Positions 59,343 to 60,597 are shown, counted from the first letter of the stretch. The stretch: DNA of 64,000 bases from Channallabes apus (GCA_030522415.1 CM060106.1:29257485-29321484), one strand, 5' to 3'. Notes: a model not told the origin generated them from the letters alone. Made by a program: numbers and translations.

Positions 59343-60597
59343 GCATCCACTTAATCAGGAACACCTGTACTAGCTGAGGGTTATGCATAAAATGCACAAT
59401 GCATAAAAGCATAAAATCAACAATGAACGCGCATCCGAGTGGCGAAATGGCCGAGCGCTCGCTCCATCACCCAGAGATCGCGAGTTCGATTCCCGGTTGA
59501 TGCTGTAACCTCTTGCAGACGGGGGTCTAGAGAGAGCTGACTGGCTGAGCCAACGAGGGATGAGAGGTACTTAGTGCTCCCATATTAATCACGGCTCTAC
59601 AGCCAATCAGGAGCGTCTGCGAGCTCGTGCAAGCGGAATAACGCTGTCCTCCAACGGTTCGTGAGCAAGCAGTTCAAAAAGATGCGCCCGGCCGGCGTCA
59701 CGTGTTTCAGAGGAAACACGCGATAGTCTTCTGGGGAATCTGGGGAAAAAAACAACTACTACAATCCTGTATGTGGCAAGTGCAGGCTGAAGCACTTTGT
59801 TGATGTAAGAGAGATCAGAGGAGAATCACCAGACTAGTCTGACCGGACAGAAGGTCAATAGGAACTCAAATAAGCACTCGTCACAACCATGGCGAGCAGA
59901 AAAGCATCTCAGAACACAACACATCAAAGTGTGAGGTGGATGGGCTACAACAGCACATCTGCTTTCACTTCTGTCAGCCAAGAACAAGAGACTAAAGCTA
60001 TAATGTGCACAGACTCTACAACTCATGCACCCACTTTCCCAGGTTCACATTTATAATGCTTTGGGTGATGTGTGGGGCGTTTAAAATATGCACTGATGTA
60101 CTGTACTACCCTTGCACTGGAAATGTTCTGTGTTCAACAAAAATGCAGTTTTAACCCAAAGCTGATACTAGTGTATATTTCGGAATTTGACTTGAATATT
60201 TCTGGTATATGATAATCAGTAATCAATCAAATGAAGCTTTTATTTACTGATTATCGCAGAGAGCATTTCATGTGATGGTATCCACAACCCTACAGTATGT
60301 AGAATTTCATGAACATATCTAGTCATACTGAATATCCATTTCACTTCTCTGCTATTACTCAATAATAGTTTGGATTTCAGATTTAGTAAAAGACTAGAAA
60401 CTAAAAATAACTGCAAATACAAAATACTTTAAGTCTTTATTTATAAAAGACTTAACAAGAGCATCTTTGCATTTGCAGTTCAATTAACTGTATTAATCTA
60501 CAACGAGAAAAAAAAAAAACTATACTCACTGTACAGACTTTGAGGTCTGGGACCTGAACTTGCTGAATTCACCCGGAGCCGTCCACTCGGAGCCGTG
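1019..60597 (-). CDS. b4galnt4: B4GALNT4-like beta-1,4-N-acetylgalactosaminyltransferase, 13 exons, both ends outside window
   Basis: The B4GALNT3/4 family are Golgi type II membrane enzymes that add GalNAc in beta-1,4 linkage to GlcNAc, making LacdiNAc on glycans. Thirteen exons with canonical AG/GT borders join in one frame: 60597-60530, 45853-45775, 30782-30716, 23365-23222, 17595-17486, 17270-17170, 17045-16972, 16703-15542, 14893-14541, 12932-12779, 12627-12555, 12459-12306, 1145-1019. The order is PA14-domain end ([29 protein letters not shown]), a stem with a low-complexity exon, then the catalytic domain ([43 protein letters not shown]). B4GALNT4 is preferred over B4GALNT3 from my recall of [18 protein letters not shown] and [18 protein letters not shown]; the two paralogues are close. 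The start codon and membrane anchor lie upstream and the C-terminus downstream. No frameshift or stop is seen in any exon. Confidence 0.9.
1146..1798. other. Intron stretch before LINE copy 1
   Basis: Intron between the last visible exon and the LINE insertion. A possible palindromic low-copy segment lies around 1300-1520, with no recognised family. Otherwise nothing. Confidence 0.4.
2071..3576 (+). pseudogene. LINE copy 1: endonuclease and N-terminal RT part
   Basis: Apurinic-endonuclease-like domain with [32 protein letters not shown] and SDHAAIF, then a linker with an Ala-Asn-rich repeat (about 3316-3381), then the start of RT ([11 protein letters not shown]). The first in-frame start-like codon is GTG at 2071; no ATG opens this frame and it stays open upstream, so the true start is unknown. 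The frame is lost near 3560: compared with copy 2 there is a net loss of one base in a CT-rich stretch. Confidence 0.85.
3573..3833 (+). pseudogene. LINE copy 1: RT segment up to the LTR insertion
   Basis: Continues the RT in a shifted frame: [53 protein letters not shown]. It is cut by the Gypsy insertion just after LDTRK; the bases GGAAA at 3829-3833 are the left target-site duplicate. Confidence 0.88.
3834..4443 (-). repeat. 3' LTR of the Gypsy element
   Basis: 610 bp. Nearly identical to the LTR at 9164-9763 apart from two substitutions near 3949 and 3965 and one ~35-bp patch at about 4288-4323, where this copy has an AT-rich TATA-like stretch instead of the other LTR's sequence. The pol frame ends inside this LTR at 4398. 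Confidence 0.93.
4398..7317 (-). pseudogene. Gypsy pol: RT, RNase H, integrase, chromodomain
   Basis: Open frame of 910 codons from the ATG at 7130, and open further upstream to about 7317. Visible from the ATG: RT with YLDD at residues 137-140; RNase H with VDASE (~286) and TDH (~357); integrase zinc finger (H475, C505, C508) and DD35E catalytic residues (D538, D598, E634); C-terminal chromodomain with [18 protein letters not shown] (~860). The chromodomain places it with chromoviruses. The frame is +1 relative to the Gag-protease frame, with a stop between them, so it looks like a frameshifted Gag-Pol; programmed shifting is not excluded. The C-terminus runs through the polypurine tract into the 3' LTR. 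Confidence 0.88.
4444..4458 (-). promoter_or_regulatory. Polypurine tract of the Gypsy element
   Basis: On the minus strand a run of ten G preceded by A sits 3 bases upstream of the 3' LTR, the expected position of the plus-strand primer. It is also translated as the tail of pol ([10 protein letters not shown]). Confidence 0.75.
7318..8607 (-). CDS. Gypsy Gag and protease
   Basis: 429 codons from an ATG just downstream of the leader. The N-terminal two thirds is Gag (a retrotransposon-gag-like helical region with [12 protein letters not shown] and [15 protein letters not shown]). A zinc knuckle [14 protein letters not shown] follows; the fourth ligand, normally Cys, is Phe here. The aspartic protease is at the end: [11 protein letters not shown] and [12 protein letters not shown]. 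The frame stops at TAA beside 7318, before RT. Confidence 0.87.
   Translation of the reverse strand: MTTLSTVTQTLTSLTDQIKQLHLIPSPASEVPLAPTTRQEPRLPAPPTYDGDPLTCCSFLSQCSLVLELQASSFSTERSKVAYIITLLTGRAREWGTSLWDAQVPCCATYWAFTSEMRRVFDRSFSGRQAAGQLLKLSQGSRSVHDYTIDFRTLAPSCGWDDQALFDAFLHGLADSIMDELAARELPSTIQELMDLATRIDVRKHAHYQVDHQWSRSPARNQPPASIVTMPTLETPHEPMQIGRTRISLKERQRRRDEGSCFYCGQAGHLVRTFPLKVSGPPVILGIQGTPALSSFPDRRPLFSVTLTYDNQPYVLNALVDSGADQNLIAASTIAKLKIPSVPLSRPFHVQALDGSKLPPITHRSAPLTLQFSGNHAENISLLIIKSPHAPVVLGLPWLKQHNPHIDWTRKNVLEWSPACLSSCLQEMN
8635..9069 (+). mobile_element. LINE C-terminal tail nested in the Gypsy leader
   Basis: 5'-truncated LINE fragment, opposite in orientation to its Gypsy host. An open stretch at 8657-8851 reads [50 protein letters not shown] and then a stop, the familiar C-terminus of CR1/L2-like fish LINEs. 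An AT-rich 3' UTR and a (TTGA)n tail follow at about 9048-9069. It lies between the 5' LTR and gag. No clear target duplication. Confidence 0.8.
9164..9763 (-). repeat. 5' LTR of the Gypsy element
   Basis: 600 bp, TG...CA ends, immediately followed by the right GGAAA target duplicate. A primer-binding site should lie just below 9163 on the minus strand; I could not match it to a particular tRNA. Confidence 0.92.
9764..10752 (+). pseudogene. LINE copy 1: RT core and C-terminus after the LTR insertion
   Basis: Begins with the second GGAAA duplicate and continues [18 protein letters not shown] (motif A), [19 protein letters not shown] (motif B) and [12 protein letters not shown] (catalytic FADD). 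Motif B has Val where copy 2 and most RTs have Gly (PQG), a change expected to damage activity. It ends at TAG/TAA just after STQD. The 3' UTR runs to 11137. Confidence 0.88.
11138..11588 (+). mobile_element. 5'-truncated second copy of the same LINE 3' end
   Basis: Starts at AAAGGCCAACACAGAGAGAC, which repeats 10671 onward, and runs to its own (AATTTG)n tail at 11588. It is therefore a second 3' end placed directly behind LINE copy 1. It differs by small indels (for example an 8-bp ATCACACA-type duplication near 11199). It could be an independent truncated insertion into the tail or an unequal tandem duplication. Confidence 0.85.
11609..11665. repeat. (TA)n microsatellite
   Basis: About 55 bp of near-perfect TA repeat directly after the tandem LINE tails. 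Confidence 0.95.
11755..12250 (-). mobile_element. Possible mariner/IS630-type transposase remnant
   Basis: On the minus strand a decayed frame contains [10 protein letters not shown] and IGWYRNW, followed by a [17 protein letters not shown] segment. This resembles the helix-turn-helix region (KKFG...WYK...GRPR) of mariner-type transposases. The segment begins near acagggcgattcatgtcgaaa, which could be a terminal repeat. Weak, heavily decayed; could be chance. Confidence 0.35.
12306..12459 (-). CDS. b4galnt4: b4galnt4-like exon: CDLH metal-binding segment
   Basis: 154 nt, acceptor gtgcttttcag, donor gtattcac. It encodes [20 protein letters not shown], then [24 protein letters not shown] is the DxD-like metal/UDP site of this branch. 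The final G completes a Gly codon with the exon 11.2 kb away at 1145. Confidence 0.93.
12555..12627 (-). CDS. b4galnt4: b4galnt4-like exon: [10 protein letters not shown] segment
   Basis: 73 nt. It encodes [20 protein letters not shown] then DTIA. GNFERS(S/A)GLQ is highly conserved in the family. It is flanked by short introns of 151 and 95 bp. Confidence 0.92.
12779..12932 (-). CDS. b4galnt4: b4galnt4-like exon: GT-A fold nucleotide-sugar region
   Basis: 154 nt, acceptor gtctcggacag, donor gtaacatc. It encodes [20 protein letters not shown] and [20 protein letters not shown], the opening strands of the glycosyltransferase fold. A split Arg codon is shared with the next exon. Confidence 0.92.
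12933..13437. other. Intron, no recognisable feature
   Basis: AT-rich intron sequence between the 12932 acceptor and the SINE at 13438. Nothing supportable. Confidence 0.4.
13438..13853 (+). mobile_element. tRNA-derived SINE, family A
   Basis: The head carries a tRNA-like A box (ggcgcagtggt) and B box (ggttcgaacccc, 13485-13496). The body has tagagagagctgattgg and acggctctacaagccaatca, and the end is ...ctggaaaaaagaggg followed by (AAT)n. The same family recurs at 59430-59762, and its 3' end at about 40295-40340. Confidence 0.8.
13854..14540. other. Intron with a GTTCAA-rich simple repeat
   Basis: Contains imperfect tandem copies of AAGTTC/GTTCAA at about 14067-14112. No other feature. Confidence 0.5.
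14541..14893 (-). CDS. b4galnt4: b4galnt4-like exon: start of catalytic domain
   Basis: 353 nt, acceptor tctctctcag, donor gtactgaatc. It encodes [40 protein letters not shown], a Ser/Pro-rich insert, then [10 protein letters not shown]. Phases match on both sides. Confidence 0.9.
14894..15541. other. Short intron, simple repeats only
   Basis: A purine-rich (AG)n-like stretch at about 14896-14936 forms the pyrimidine tract of the minus-strand acceptor. A (TTC/TTA)n run lies at about 15032-15057. Nothing else seen. Confidence 0.5.
15542..16703 (-). CDS. b4galnt4: b4galnt4-like long stem exon
   Basis: 1,162 nt, the largest exon, between acceptor tttttcattag and donor gtaagtg. The first ~300 residues are acidic, then Ser/Lys/His/Pro-rich with no recognised fold, as expected for the long variable stem of the B4GALNT4 branch. 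The last ~60 residues are conserved: [20 protein letters not shown], then [15 protein letters not shown] short hydrophobic island ([16 protein letters not shown]) sits mid-exon. No internal stop. Confidence 0.88.
16972..17045 (-). CDS. b4galnt4: b4galnt4-like exon: [12 protein letters not shown] segment
   Basis: 74 nt, acceptor ctccgaacag, donor gtgtgttg. It encodes [20 protein letters not shown] then PNPDG. The acidic tail runs into the low-complexity exon. The single-base overhangs at both ends match the flanking exons. Confidence 0.87.
17170..17270 (-). CDS. b4galnt4: b4galnt4-like exon: [17 protein letters not shown] segment
   Basis: 101 nt. It encodes [17 protein letters not shown] and [15 protein letters not shown], one of the strongest signatures of B4GALNT3/4. 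The donor (gtatgg) is set by phase: two bases left over combine with the G that opens the next exon to restore Lys. Confidence 0.9.
17486..17595 (-). CDS. b4galnt4: b4galnt4-like exon: stem/CHGN N-terminal part
   Basis: 110 nt, acceptor cctcttag, donor gtgagtag. It encodes [20 protein letters not shown] followed by [11 protein letters not shown]. The LPSC..SPTYVV and RYQGLQF motifs are family-typical. It ends in phase 0. Only 215 bp separate it from the next exon. Confidence 0.9.
17785..18090 (-). mobile_element. V-SINE/mermaid-like SINE, decayed
   Basis: Antisense copy of the repeat also found at 26230, 30153, 37594 and 52486: ggcctggagcctatccca, gaggaaacccacca and a terminal taaccactaagccaccg (the tRNA-like head in reverse). 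Confidence 0.7.
18107..18395 (+). mobile_element. Tc1-like DNA transposon remnant
   Basis: Opens with accgatcagacctaacattaacaccac, close to a common fish Tc1-like terminal repeat. Internal pieces (atcatgggcacctgaggct; tccatgaaggctccacccag) fit separated parts of the transposase region, so the copy is internally deleted. No open frame remains. Confidence 0.55.
18396..21081. other. Intron, no recognised element
   Basis: Ordinary AT-rich intron sequence with poly-T tracts and a few TATA runs near 20020-20045. No exon is required here, because the phases of the flanking exons (23222 and 17595) already match. Confidence 0.45.
21056..21082. repeat. (AAT)n on the left of the RTE-type fragment
   Basis: About nine AAT units. 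A similar run lies on the other side of the LINE fragment at about 21376-21412. Confidence 0.9.
21083..21375 (-). mobile_element. RTE/Rex3-like LINE C-terminal fragment
   Basis: Minus-strand open stretch with [40 protein letters not shown] and [20 protein letters not shown], ending [10 protein letters not shown], the usual C-terminus of RTE-type fish LINEs. It is 5'-truncated; the 3' end at 21083 is atggatgt-like. Flanked on both sides by (AAT)n. Confidence 0.78.
21376..21412. repeat. (AAT)n on the right of the RTE-type fragment
   Basis: Around ten ATA/AAT units with one interruption, adjoining the truncated 5' side of the LINE fragment. Confidence 0.9.
21413..22518. other. Intron, no recognised element
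   Basis: No exon, no clear repeat family. Confidence 0.4.
22519..22760 (-). mobile_element. Tc1-like DNA transposon remnant
   Basis: Begins with acatcgatcagccataaagtta (terminal-repeat-like). It continues with antisense transposase-end sequence: cttgtgctgctagggcagtt, gtgctgtggtgtctggcact, tccatggatcagacttgttt. Strongly decayed; related to the remnants at 18107 and 58150. Confidence 0.6.
23222..23365 (-). CDS. b4galnt4: b4galnt4-like exon: stem region
   Basis: 144 nt, acceptor acctcag, donor gtgagta. It encodes a stem segment including [15 protein letters not shown] and [14 protein letters not shown]. The [11 protein letters not shown] motif is typical of the B4GALNT3/4 stem. Phase 2 entry and phase 1 exit match both neighbours. 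Confidence 0.88.
23366..25140. other. Intron, no recognised element
   Basis: Poly-T near 23968-23984. A short stretch at 24767-24970 reads as an open frame with a hydrophobic start but has no recognisable similarity and no splice support. Nothing else. Confidence 0.4.
25141..25383 (+). mobile_element. V-SINE/mermaid-like SINE, 5'-truncated
   Basis: Sense copy: catgttctccccgtgcttgg, gattaggctaattggcgttc, then an eroded 3' end with gataaagcagta. Confidence 0.72.
25485..25640. mobile_element. Possible non-autonomous DNA transposon end
   Basis: Repeated actcaagtaaaagta and ctcaagtagaagtac motifs resemble the ends of fish hAT-like non-autonomous elements with AAGTACTC-rich termini. The second terminus was not located. 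Confidence 0.35.
26230..26576 (-). mobile_element. V-SINE/mermaid-like SINE, near full length
   Basis: Antisense. The 3' (ATTC)n tail is at 26230. The body has ggtcgcgggggcctggagcc, ccctggacagggtgccaatc and tttggactgtgggaggaaac. The tRNA-like head in reverse, gctaaccactacaccaccgt, ends at 26576. Confidence 0.82.
26914..27235 (-). mobile_element. Truncated 3' end of the LINE copy 1/2 family
   Basis: aaaattttatttgtcacata and atgcttatacgaccgc match the 3' UTR of LINE copy 2 (53885 onward), then diverge through an AT-rich segment. A third, old, truncated member of the family in this window. Confidence 0.7.
27680..28080. repeat. Diverged duplicated block (~320 bp spacing)
   Basis: tatgtgaaatctcacaagtc...cagtaatgacgacacactttaattag (27690-27741) reappears as tatgtgaactctcagaaggg...cagtggtgaaaacacactttaattag (28009-28068). 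A (TA)n/(CA)n tract lies between (27910-27937). No known family. Confidence 0.55.
28081..28889. other. Intron, no recognised element
   Basis: Moderately GC-rich around 28190-28340, with no repeat family or exon found. Confidence 0.4.
28890..29100 (-). mobile_element. Probable Tc1/mariner transposase C-terminal remnant
   Basis: The minus strand reads [20 protein letters not shown], then ALEYLSQ, which resembles the catalytic-end HDNDPKH..K..EW...K segment of Tc1-like transposases. A gtgccctgataaaaatattcac end follows at about 28901-28923, possibly the terminal repeat. Short and decayed. Confidence 0.45.
29110..30152. other. Intron, no recognised element
   Basis: AT-rich intron sequence. Nothing supportable. 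Confidence 0.4.
30153..30479 (-). mobile_element. V-SINE/mermaid-like SINE, near full length
   Basis: Antisense, (ATTC)n tail at 30153, head in reverse (gctaaccactacaccaccgc) at the right end. Lies about 235 bp from the exon at 30716-30782. Confidence 0.82.
30716..30782 (-). CDS. b4galnt4: b4galnt4-like exon: linker after PA14
   Basis: 67 nt after acceptor ttttctctttcag, donor gtaattg. It encodes [20 protein letters not shown] then YT, the segment that follows PA14 in this family. It ends with one base (G) that pairs with AT of the next exon to give Asp. The preceding 15 kb intron carries the DIRS element. Confidence 0.9.
30783..31715. other. Intron upstream of the DIRS element
   Basis: No exon or recognised repeat. 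A poly-T tract lies at about 31639-31654. Confidence 0.4.
31716..31947 (-). repeat. DIRS 3' inverted terminal repeat
   Basis: From 31761 (cgagatgctgcgtgagaacg) it is the reverse complement of the right terminus through ggctatatataacctcggtc and gtgacgtcatctgattag. The outer ~45 bp (aggttactttgctgtaaccc...) are unique to this end and are matched only by the internal complementary region. Confidence 0.88.
31994..32088. repeat. DIRS internal complementary region
   Basis: The first half (31996-32031, ccttttcagggaacagggtt...) is the inverse of the left end at 31721-31755. The second half (32037-32088, gttccctttcaaaggctttc...) is the inverse of the right end at about 36457-36508. This end-to-end joint is the template used to form circular DNA in DIRS replication. 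It overlaps the end of the recombinase frame. Confidence 0.88.
32001..33127 (-). pseudogene. DIRS tyrosine recombinase
   Basis: Catalytic domain within the 288-codon frame at 32001-32867: [13 protein letters not shown] (Arg box, R45), HSTRG (H175, R178), [10 protein letters not shown] (H205, nucleophile Y211). The N-terminal core-binding part ([20 protein letters not shown]) lies in another frame at 32825-33127, so at least one frameshift separates the halves. The enzyme would insert circular DNA without target duplication. Confidence 0.85.
32931..33953 (-). pseudogene. DIRS RNase H and connecting region
   Basis: RNase H starts right after the solo [52 protein letters not shown]. After a frame change it continues [20 protein letters not shown] and the segment [20 protein letters not shown] that leads into the recombinase. 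An apparent Met start at 33972 lies inside the inserted LTR and is not a real start. Confidence 0.8.
33958..34283 (-). mobile_element. Solo LTR inserted in the DIRS element
   Basis: 326 bp beginning TGTAGA and ending CTTACA (TG...CA), flanked by the 5-bp duplicate GTTAG at 33953-33957 and 34284-34288. On the minus strand it has a TATA-like tttataaga and an aaaataaagaga polyadenylation-type signal. It splits the DIRS coding region between CHRKMLT and TDASLTG. No internal retroviral-type genes remain, so it is a solo LTR of unknown family. Confidence 0.78.
34289..34790 (-). pseudogene. DIRS RT C-terminal part (thumb/connection)
   Basis: The minus strand reads [20 protein letters not shown], then [20 protein letters not shown] and [20 protein letters not shown], the region after the RT active site in DIRS elements. 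Further on, read in a different frame, it gives [20 protein letters not shown]. The fingers/palm with the catalytic aspartates are absent: Gag-tail sequence lies directly upstream. Confidence 0.78.
34800..36255 (-). pseudogene. DIRS Gag-like protein, frameshifted
   Basis: 190 codons from the ATG at 36255 with a Cys-rich N-terminus ([29 protein letters not shown]). A different frame then continues at 35638-35240 ([35 protein letters not shown]). A third frame near 35220-35040 ([13 protein letters not shown]) follows. At least two frameshifts. The tail borders a run of about 19 G on the plus strand at 34840-34858. Confidence 0.75.
36313..36508 (-). repeat. DIRS 5' inverted terminal repeat
   Basis: Contains the tgacgtcacctgaccgaggt and ttatatatagcc segments in the opposite sense to the left end; the outer edge reads cctttgaaagggaac. 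Similarity to the left flank may continue a few bases past 36508 (ttttcatggatatat against ttttccatgaatatat), so the true edge is uncertain by ~20 bp. Confidence 0.85.
36511..37252. other. Intron right of the DIRS element
   Basis: AT-rich. No recognised repeat or exon. Confidence 0.4.
37253..37378 (+). mobile_element. V-SINE/mermaid-like 3' fragment
   Basis: Only the 3' part: gtaccctgcctcatgccctg, ggctccaggtccccgcgacc, gataaagcggtat, and an ATGA-type tail. Confidence 0.7.
37395..37592 (+). mobile_element. LINE 3'-UTR-type fragment with (TTGAA)n tail
   Basis: gcgacaatgacaattgttaaaagc followed by ctatacaaataaaa and (CTGAATTGAATTG) repeats is a common fish LINE 3' end. A related antisense piece is at 44858-44930. 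Confidence 0.5.
37594..37975 (+). mobile_element. V-SINE/mermaid-like SINE, full length
   Basis: Sense copy with tRNA-like head gcgcggtggtgtagtggtta, a (TGTG)n tract, gtccagggtgtaccccgcct, and a final (GAAT)n tail at about 37957-37977. Confidence 0.85.
37980..38690. other. Intron, no recognised element
   Basis: AT-rich; includes a poly-T/C tract near 38370-38400. No family identified. Confidence 0.4.
38690..38712. repeat. (CA)n microsatellite
   Basis: About 11 CA units at the edge of the repeat that hosts the L1 insertion. Confidence 0.9.
38761..39761 (+). mobile_element. L1-clade LINE, 5'-truncated ORF2 end
   Basis: Two frames, 38861-39193 and 39144-39509, carry the L1-type C-terminal region: [55 protein letters not shown]; then [15 protein letters not shown] and [20 protein letters not shown]. 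One frameshift near 39150 separates them. It ends in AATAAAATTAAAAAAA. Flanking duplicates are attcgttcgggaa (left) and attcgttctggaa (right). Confidence 0.8.
39598..39630. repeat. (GT)n microsatellite in the L1 3' UTR
   Basis: GTGT run with one GC interruption. Confidence 0.9.
40290..40625 (+). mobile_element. SINE remnant, partly family A
   Basis: gggagccccctaatgacggggaggaactggacacga (40301-40335) equals the 3' end of the SINE at 13438. The following tgagttcctggcaatgccac and tgagagagtggcaggtcaaa look like a second SINE-type module. Composite or truncated. Confidence 0.5.
40626..44219. other. Long intron stretch without a recognised gene
   Basis: About 3.6 kb of AT-rich sequence with poly-T or poly-A tracts (42238-42253, 42429-42446, 42873-42887). 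I see no exon: the flanking exons at 45775 and 30782 already join in phase. A few hundred bases near 41640-41700 (attcgttccgagaacccggg) may belong to the repeat at 38727. Confidence 0.4.
44220..44474 (-). mobile_element. V-SINE/mermaid-like SINE, decayed
   Basis: Antisense: ggcctggagccgatcccag, gtgccaatccat, catgtctttggact. The head is eroded. Confidence 0.7.
44500..44525. repeat. (TC)n microsatellite
   Basis: CTCTCT run between two antisense V-SINE copies. Confidence 0.9.
44526..44853 (-). mobile_element. V-SINE/mermaid-like SINE
   Basis: Antisense; second of a head-to-tail pair. cctggagcctatccctaggg, caccctggacaggatgtcaa, and a terminal gctaaccacttcaccaccgt. Confidence 0.75.
44858..44930 (-). 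mobile_element. LINE 3'-UTR-type fragment
   Basis: attgaattagattcaattttgtacagggc...cagctttacagaa is the reverse of the type of 3' end seen at 37510-37590. Confidence 0.45.
44931..45774. other. Intron next to the PA14 exon
   Basis: Poly-A tract at 45060-45079. Otherwise no recognised feature. Confidence 0.4.
45775..45853 (-). CDS. b4galnt4: b4galnt4-like exon: PA14 domain end
   Basis: 79 nt between acceptor cctttcacag and donor gtgagttc. It encodes [20 protein letters not shown], the most conserved stretch of the PA14 domain in B4GALNT3/4. It completes a split codon from the upstream exon and ends in phase 0, joining directly to WRPFLPGLK in the next exon. Confidence 0.92.
45854..46556. other. 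Intron, no recognised element
   Basis: Includes a pyrimidine-rich low-complexity stretch at 46220-46400. No feature. Confidence 0.4.
46557..46737 (-). mobile_element. V-SINE/mermaid-like fragment, decayed
   Basis: catgtctttggattttggaa, gtacccagaggaaacccacc and a head remnant (cagtgttaaccacgaaag). Both ends eroded. Confidence 0.6.
46738..47516. other. Intron, no recognised element
   Basis: AT-rich; nothing supportable. Confidence 0.4.
47517..47720 (+). mobile_element. tRNA-derived SINE
   Basis: Head gcggtggtagctcagagggtt (A box) and ggtttgagtccc (B box), then gttgccattgttcggccctt and an end at gaatttgactgtgcagtaatg. Related to but distinct from the copy at 47950. Confidence 0.75.
47950..48140 (+). 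mobile_element. tRNA-derived SINE, family B
   Basis: Head gacaggggtagctcagtggt (A box), ggttcaaaccccac (B box), body tgttgggcccttgagcaagg, and the conserved end taagtcgctctggataagag...tgccaaatgcctaaatgta. Near-identical to the antisense copy at 61219. Confidence 0.85.
48141..48700. other. Intron, possibly part of an old repeat
   Basis: Around 48475-48555 (cgaacgttcgtaaaaccgtg, cgtaactcgaatgttcataa) the sequence looks like a decayed inverted-repeat DNA element; matching material may lie near 47725-47770 and 47870-47900. Not demonstrated. Confidence 0.3.
48706..48815 (+). mobile_element. V-SINE/mermaid-like 3' fragment
   Basis: gtccagggtgtaccctgcct, ataggcttcaggtccccgcg, gataaagcggtatagaag and an (ATGA)n tail. 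Confidence 0.72.
48816..50635. other. Intron, no recognised element
   Basis: Poly-A tracts at 49626-49640, 49678-49695 and 49737-49748. No exon or repeat family seen. Confidence 0.4.
50636..50760 (+). mobile_element. V-SINE/mermaid-like central fragment
   Basis: ggtttcctcacgcagtccaaag followed by a diverged ttaggttaatt-like stretch and (TG)n runs on both sides. Immediately precedes the SINE at 50763. Confidence 0.5.
50763..50940 (+). mobile_element. tRNA-derived SINE, family B, decayed
   Basis: gcaggggtagctcagtagtt and ggttcaaaccccctgcc (B box); the end is truncated after aagtcactctggct. Confidence 0.75.
50941..52430. other. Intron, no recognised element
   Basis: A G-rich run at 51302-51318. 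At 51994-52393 the minus strand has two overlapping open stretches rich in Lys/Glu with no similarity I recognise and no splice context; not called. Confidence 0.4.
52486..52820 (+). mobile_element. V-SINE/mermaid-like SINE, full length
   Basis: Sense copy from the head ggcacggtggtgtagtggtt and ggttcgattcc (B box) to gataaagcggtatagaagaa and an ATGA tail. It sits inside a TA repeat: (TA)n at 52471-52484 and again at 52819-52845. Confidence 0.87.
52821..53883. other. Intron, (TA)n then unannotated
   Basis: After the TA run the sequence is AT-rich with a (CA)/(TG) patch at 53440-53495. The ends tttgacattaactttt (52854) and ctggcgggtcaaaccc (53693) with ccgccaaagtggctagtgag suggest an old repeat, not resolved. 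Confidence 0.35.
54059..57010 (-). CDS. LINE copy 2 ORF2: endonuclease-reverse transcriptase
   Basis: 983 codons without a stop. AP-endonuclease: [13 protein letters not shown] (~18-30), CFTETWL (~49-55), VAGDFN, TLDHCY, SDHAAIF. After a linker with an Ala-Asn repeat comes [26 protein letters not shown] (motif A), [19 protein letters not shown] (motif B), [12 protein letters not shown] (FADD), then [20 protein letters not shown]. All key residues are present. The first start-like codon is GTG (57010), with no ATG in frame, so the start is unsettled. A 5-base deletion near 54255 relative to copy 1 removes the normal stop and adds ~65 residues from the 3' UTR. Confidence 0.88.
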   Translation of the reverse strand: MRNRLRTRAHRTPLPSILLANVQSLENKLDDLRARIKFQRDIRDCNLLCFTETWLNPAVPDHAIQPAEFFSVHRMDRTRDSGKSRGGGVCLMVNNSWCNSASVVPLTRSCTPNLELLSIMCRPFYLPREFTSVIISAVYIPPQADTDKALCELREALTQHQTQHRDAALIVAGDFNSANLKRAAPNFYQHITCPTRGERTLDHCYTTVKDGYKAQSRPAFGKSDHAAIFLMPKYKQRLKQEVPVQREVARWTDQSVAALQDALDDADWDMFRNSSDDDVSVFTEAVVGFIEKLVDDTVEKKTIRTFPNQKPRVDKTIRDALRSRTAAYNTGLASGDMEPYKAASYNVRKAVKEAKQRYGRKLESQLQQSDSRSLWQGLRTITDYKAPTSGMTNADATLADELNTFYARFEAAAKDTSDANANDANANGANANGANASGTNGCRQEDTASTGNALIISEHDVRRAFKRVNTRKAAGPDGISGRILRACADQLATVFTEIFNISLSQSVIPTCFKESIIVPVPKKPHPASLNDYRPVALTSVVMKCFERLIRDFIISSLPNTLDPLQFAYRQNRSTDDAISHLLHTSLTHLDTRKGNYVKMLFIDYSSAFNTIIPSTLTTKLEHLGLSSSICQWISNFLTGRPQAVRMGGHVSATLTLSSGAPQGCVLSPLLYSLYTHDCVATTNSTSIIKFADDTVVVGLITNNDESDYLEEIGNLENWCQRNNLLLNVSKTKELIVDFSTKQERNYQTPVINRSPVERVDSFRYLGVHITQDLSWSCHINTVVKKARQRLYHLRRLRDFRLPSKVLRNFYSCTIESILTGNITTWFGNSTMQDRRALQRVVRSAERIIRTELPDLHSIYSKRCWTKARKIMKDLSHPSNGLFSLLWSGKLFRSLKANTERLRRSFFPQAIRSLNHTSTLITCFKLTTLTGQSWTHSYTLALNIYTSGQLHLSPFMHICTTNDTLILYTYILYLQYFIMPLLYS
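55686..55773 (-). repeat. Ala-Asn-coding minisatellite in the LINE linker
   Basis: Imperfect 6- to 12-bp units built on GCTAAC/GCTAAT encode [19 protein letters not shown] sequence between endonuclease and RT. Copy 1 has a shorter and different arrangement at 3316-3381. Confidence 0.8.
57214..57454. repeat. Tandem duplication spanning the LINE 5' end and flank
   Basis: Unit 1 (57214-57328) contains the first ~70 bp of LINE copy 2 plus flank (ggtacatataggctttgttt). Unit 2 (57329-57454) repeats both the LINE 5' end and the same flank, offset by 115 bp, with an 11-bp extra piece (agaaaattcca). Including non-LINE flank in both units argues for local duplication. Confidence 0.85.
57455..58150. 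other. Intron with (AAT)n
   Basis: AT-rich; (AAT)n at 57945-57988. No family or exon. Confidence 0.5.
57945..57988. repeat. (AAT)n microsatellite
   Basis: Around 14 AAT units. Confidence 0.95.
58152..58365 (-). mobile_element. Tc1-like DNA transposon remnant
   Basis: tacactggtcagccataaca (terminal-repeat-like) followed by antisense transposase-end pieces also seen at 22519: ttgtaccacagaggcagctc, tgctgtagtgtctaacacca, ggaggatcagacttatccaa. Decayed. Confidence 0.6.
58366..59290. other. Intron, includes a possible conserved block
   Basis: 58725-58930 has balanced composition and no repeat character (for example gcagcccgcagtacatgcgg, ttaaaatgagtgactgacac), unlike its surroundings. No exon signals. 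Could be a conserved non-coding element; not shown. Confidence 0.3.
59291..59338. repeat. (CA)n microsatellite
   Basis: About 24 uninterrupted CA units. Confidence 0.97.
59430..59762 (+). mobile_element. tRNA-derived SINE, family A
   Basis: A box gagtggcgaaatggccgagc, B box gagttcgattccc, body gagagagctgactggctgag and acggctctacagccaatcag, tail ggggaatctggggaaaaaaa. Same family as 13438-13853 with internal deletions. Confidence 0.8.
59763..60529. other. Intron, no recognised element
   Basis: 59763-60050 includes caagtgcaggctgaagcact and cagactctacaactcatgc stretches of unknown origin. Nothing supportable up to the exon. Confidence 0.4.
60530..60597 (-). CDS. b4galnt4: b4galnt4-like exon: PA14 domain part
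   Basis: Most upstream exon visible, 68 nt. It follows a pyrimidine-rich acceptor (ctttctttgcag) and ends at a gtgagt donor. It encodes [20 protein letters not shown], the late part of the PA14 domain, thought to be a carbohydrate-binding module in these enzymes. It starts in phase 0 and ends with two bases of a codon completed by the C that opens the exon at 45853. The intron that follows is about 14.7 kb and contains LINE copy 2. Confidence 0.88.
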
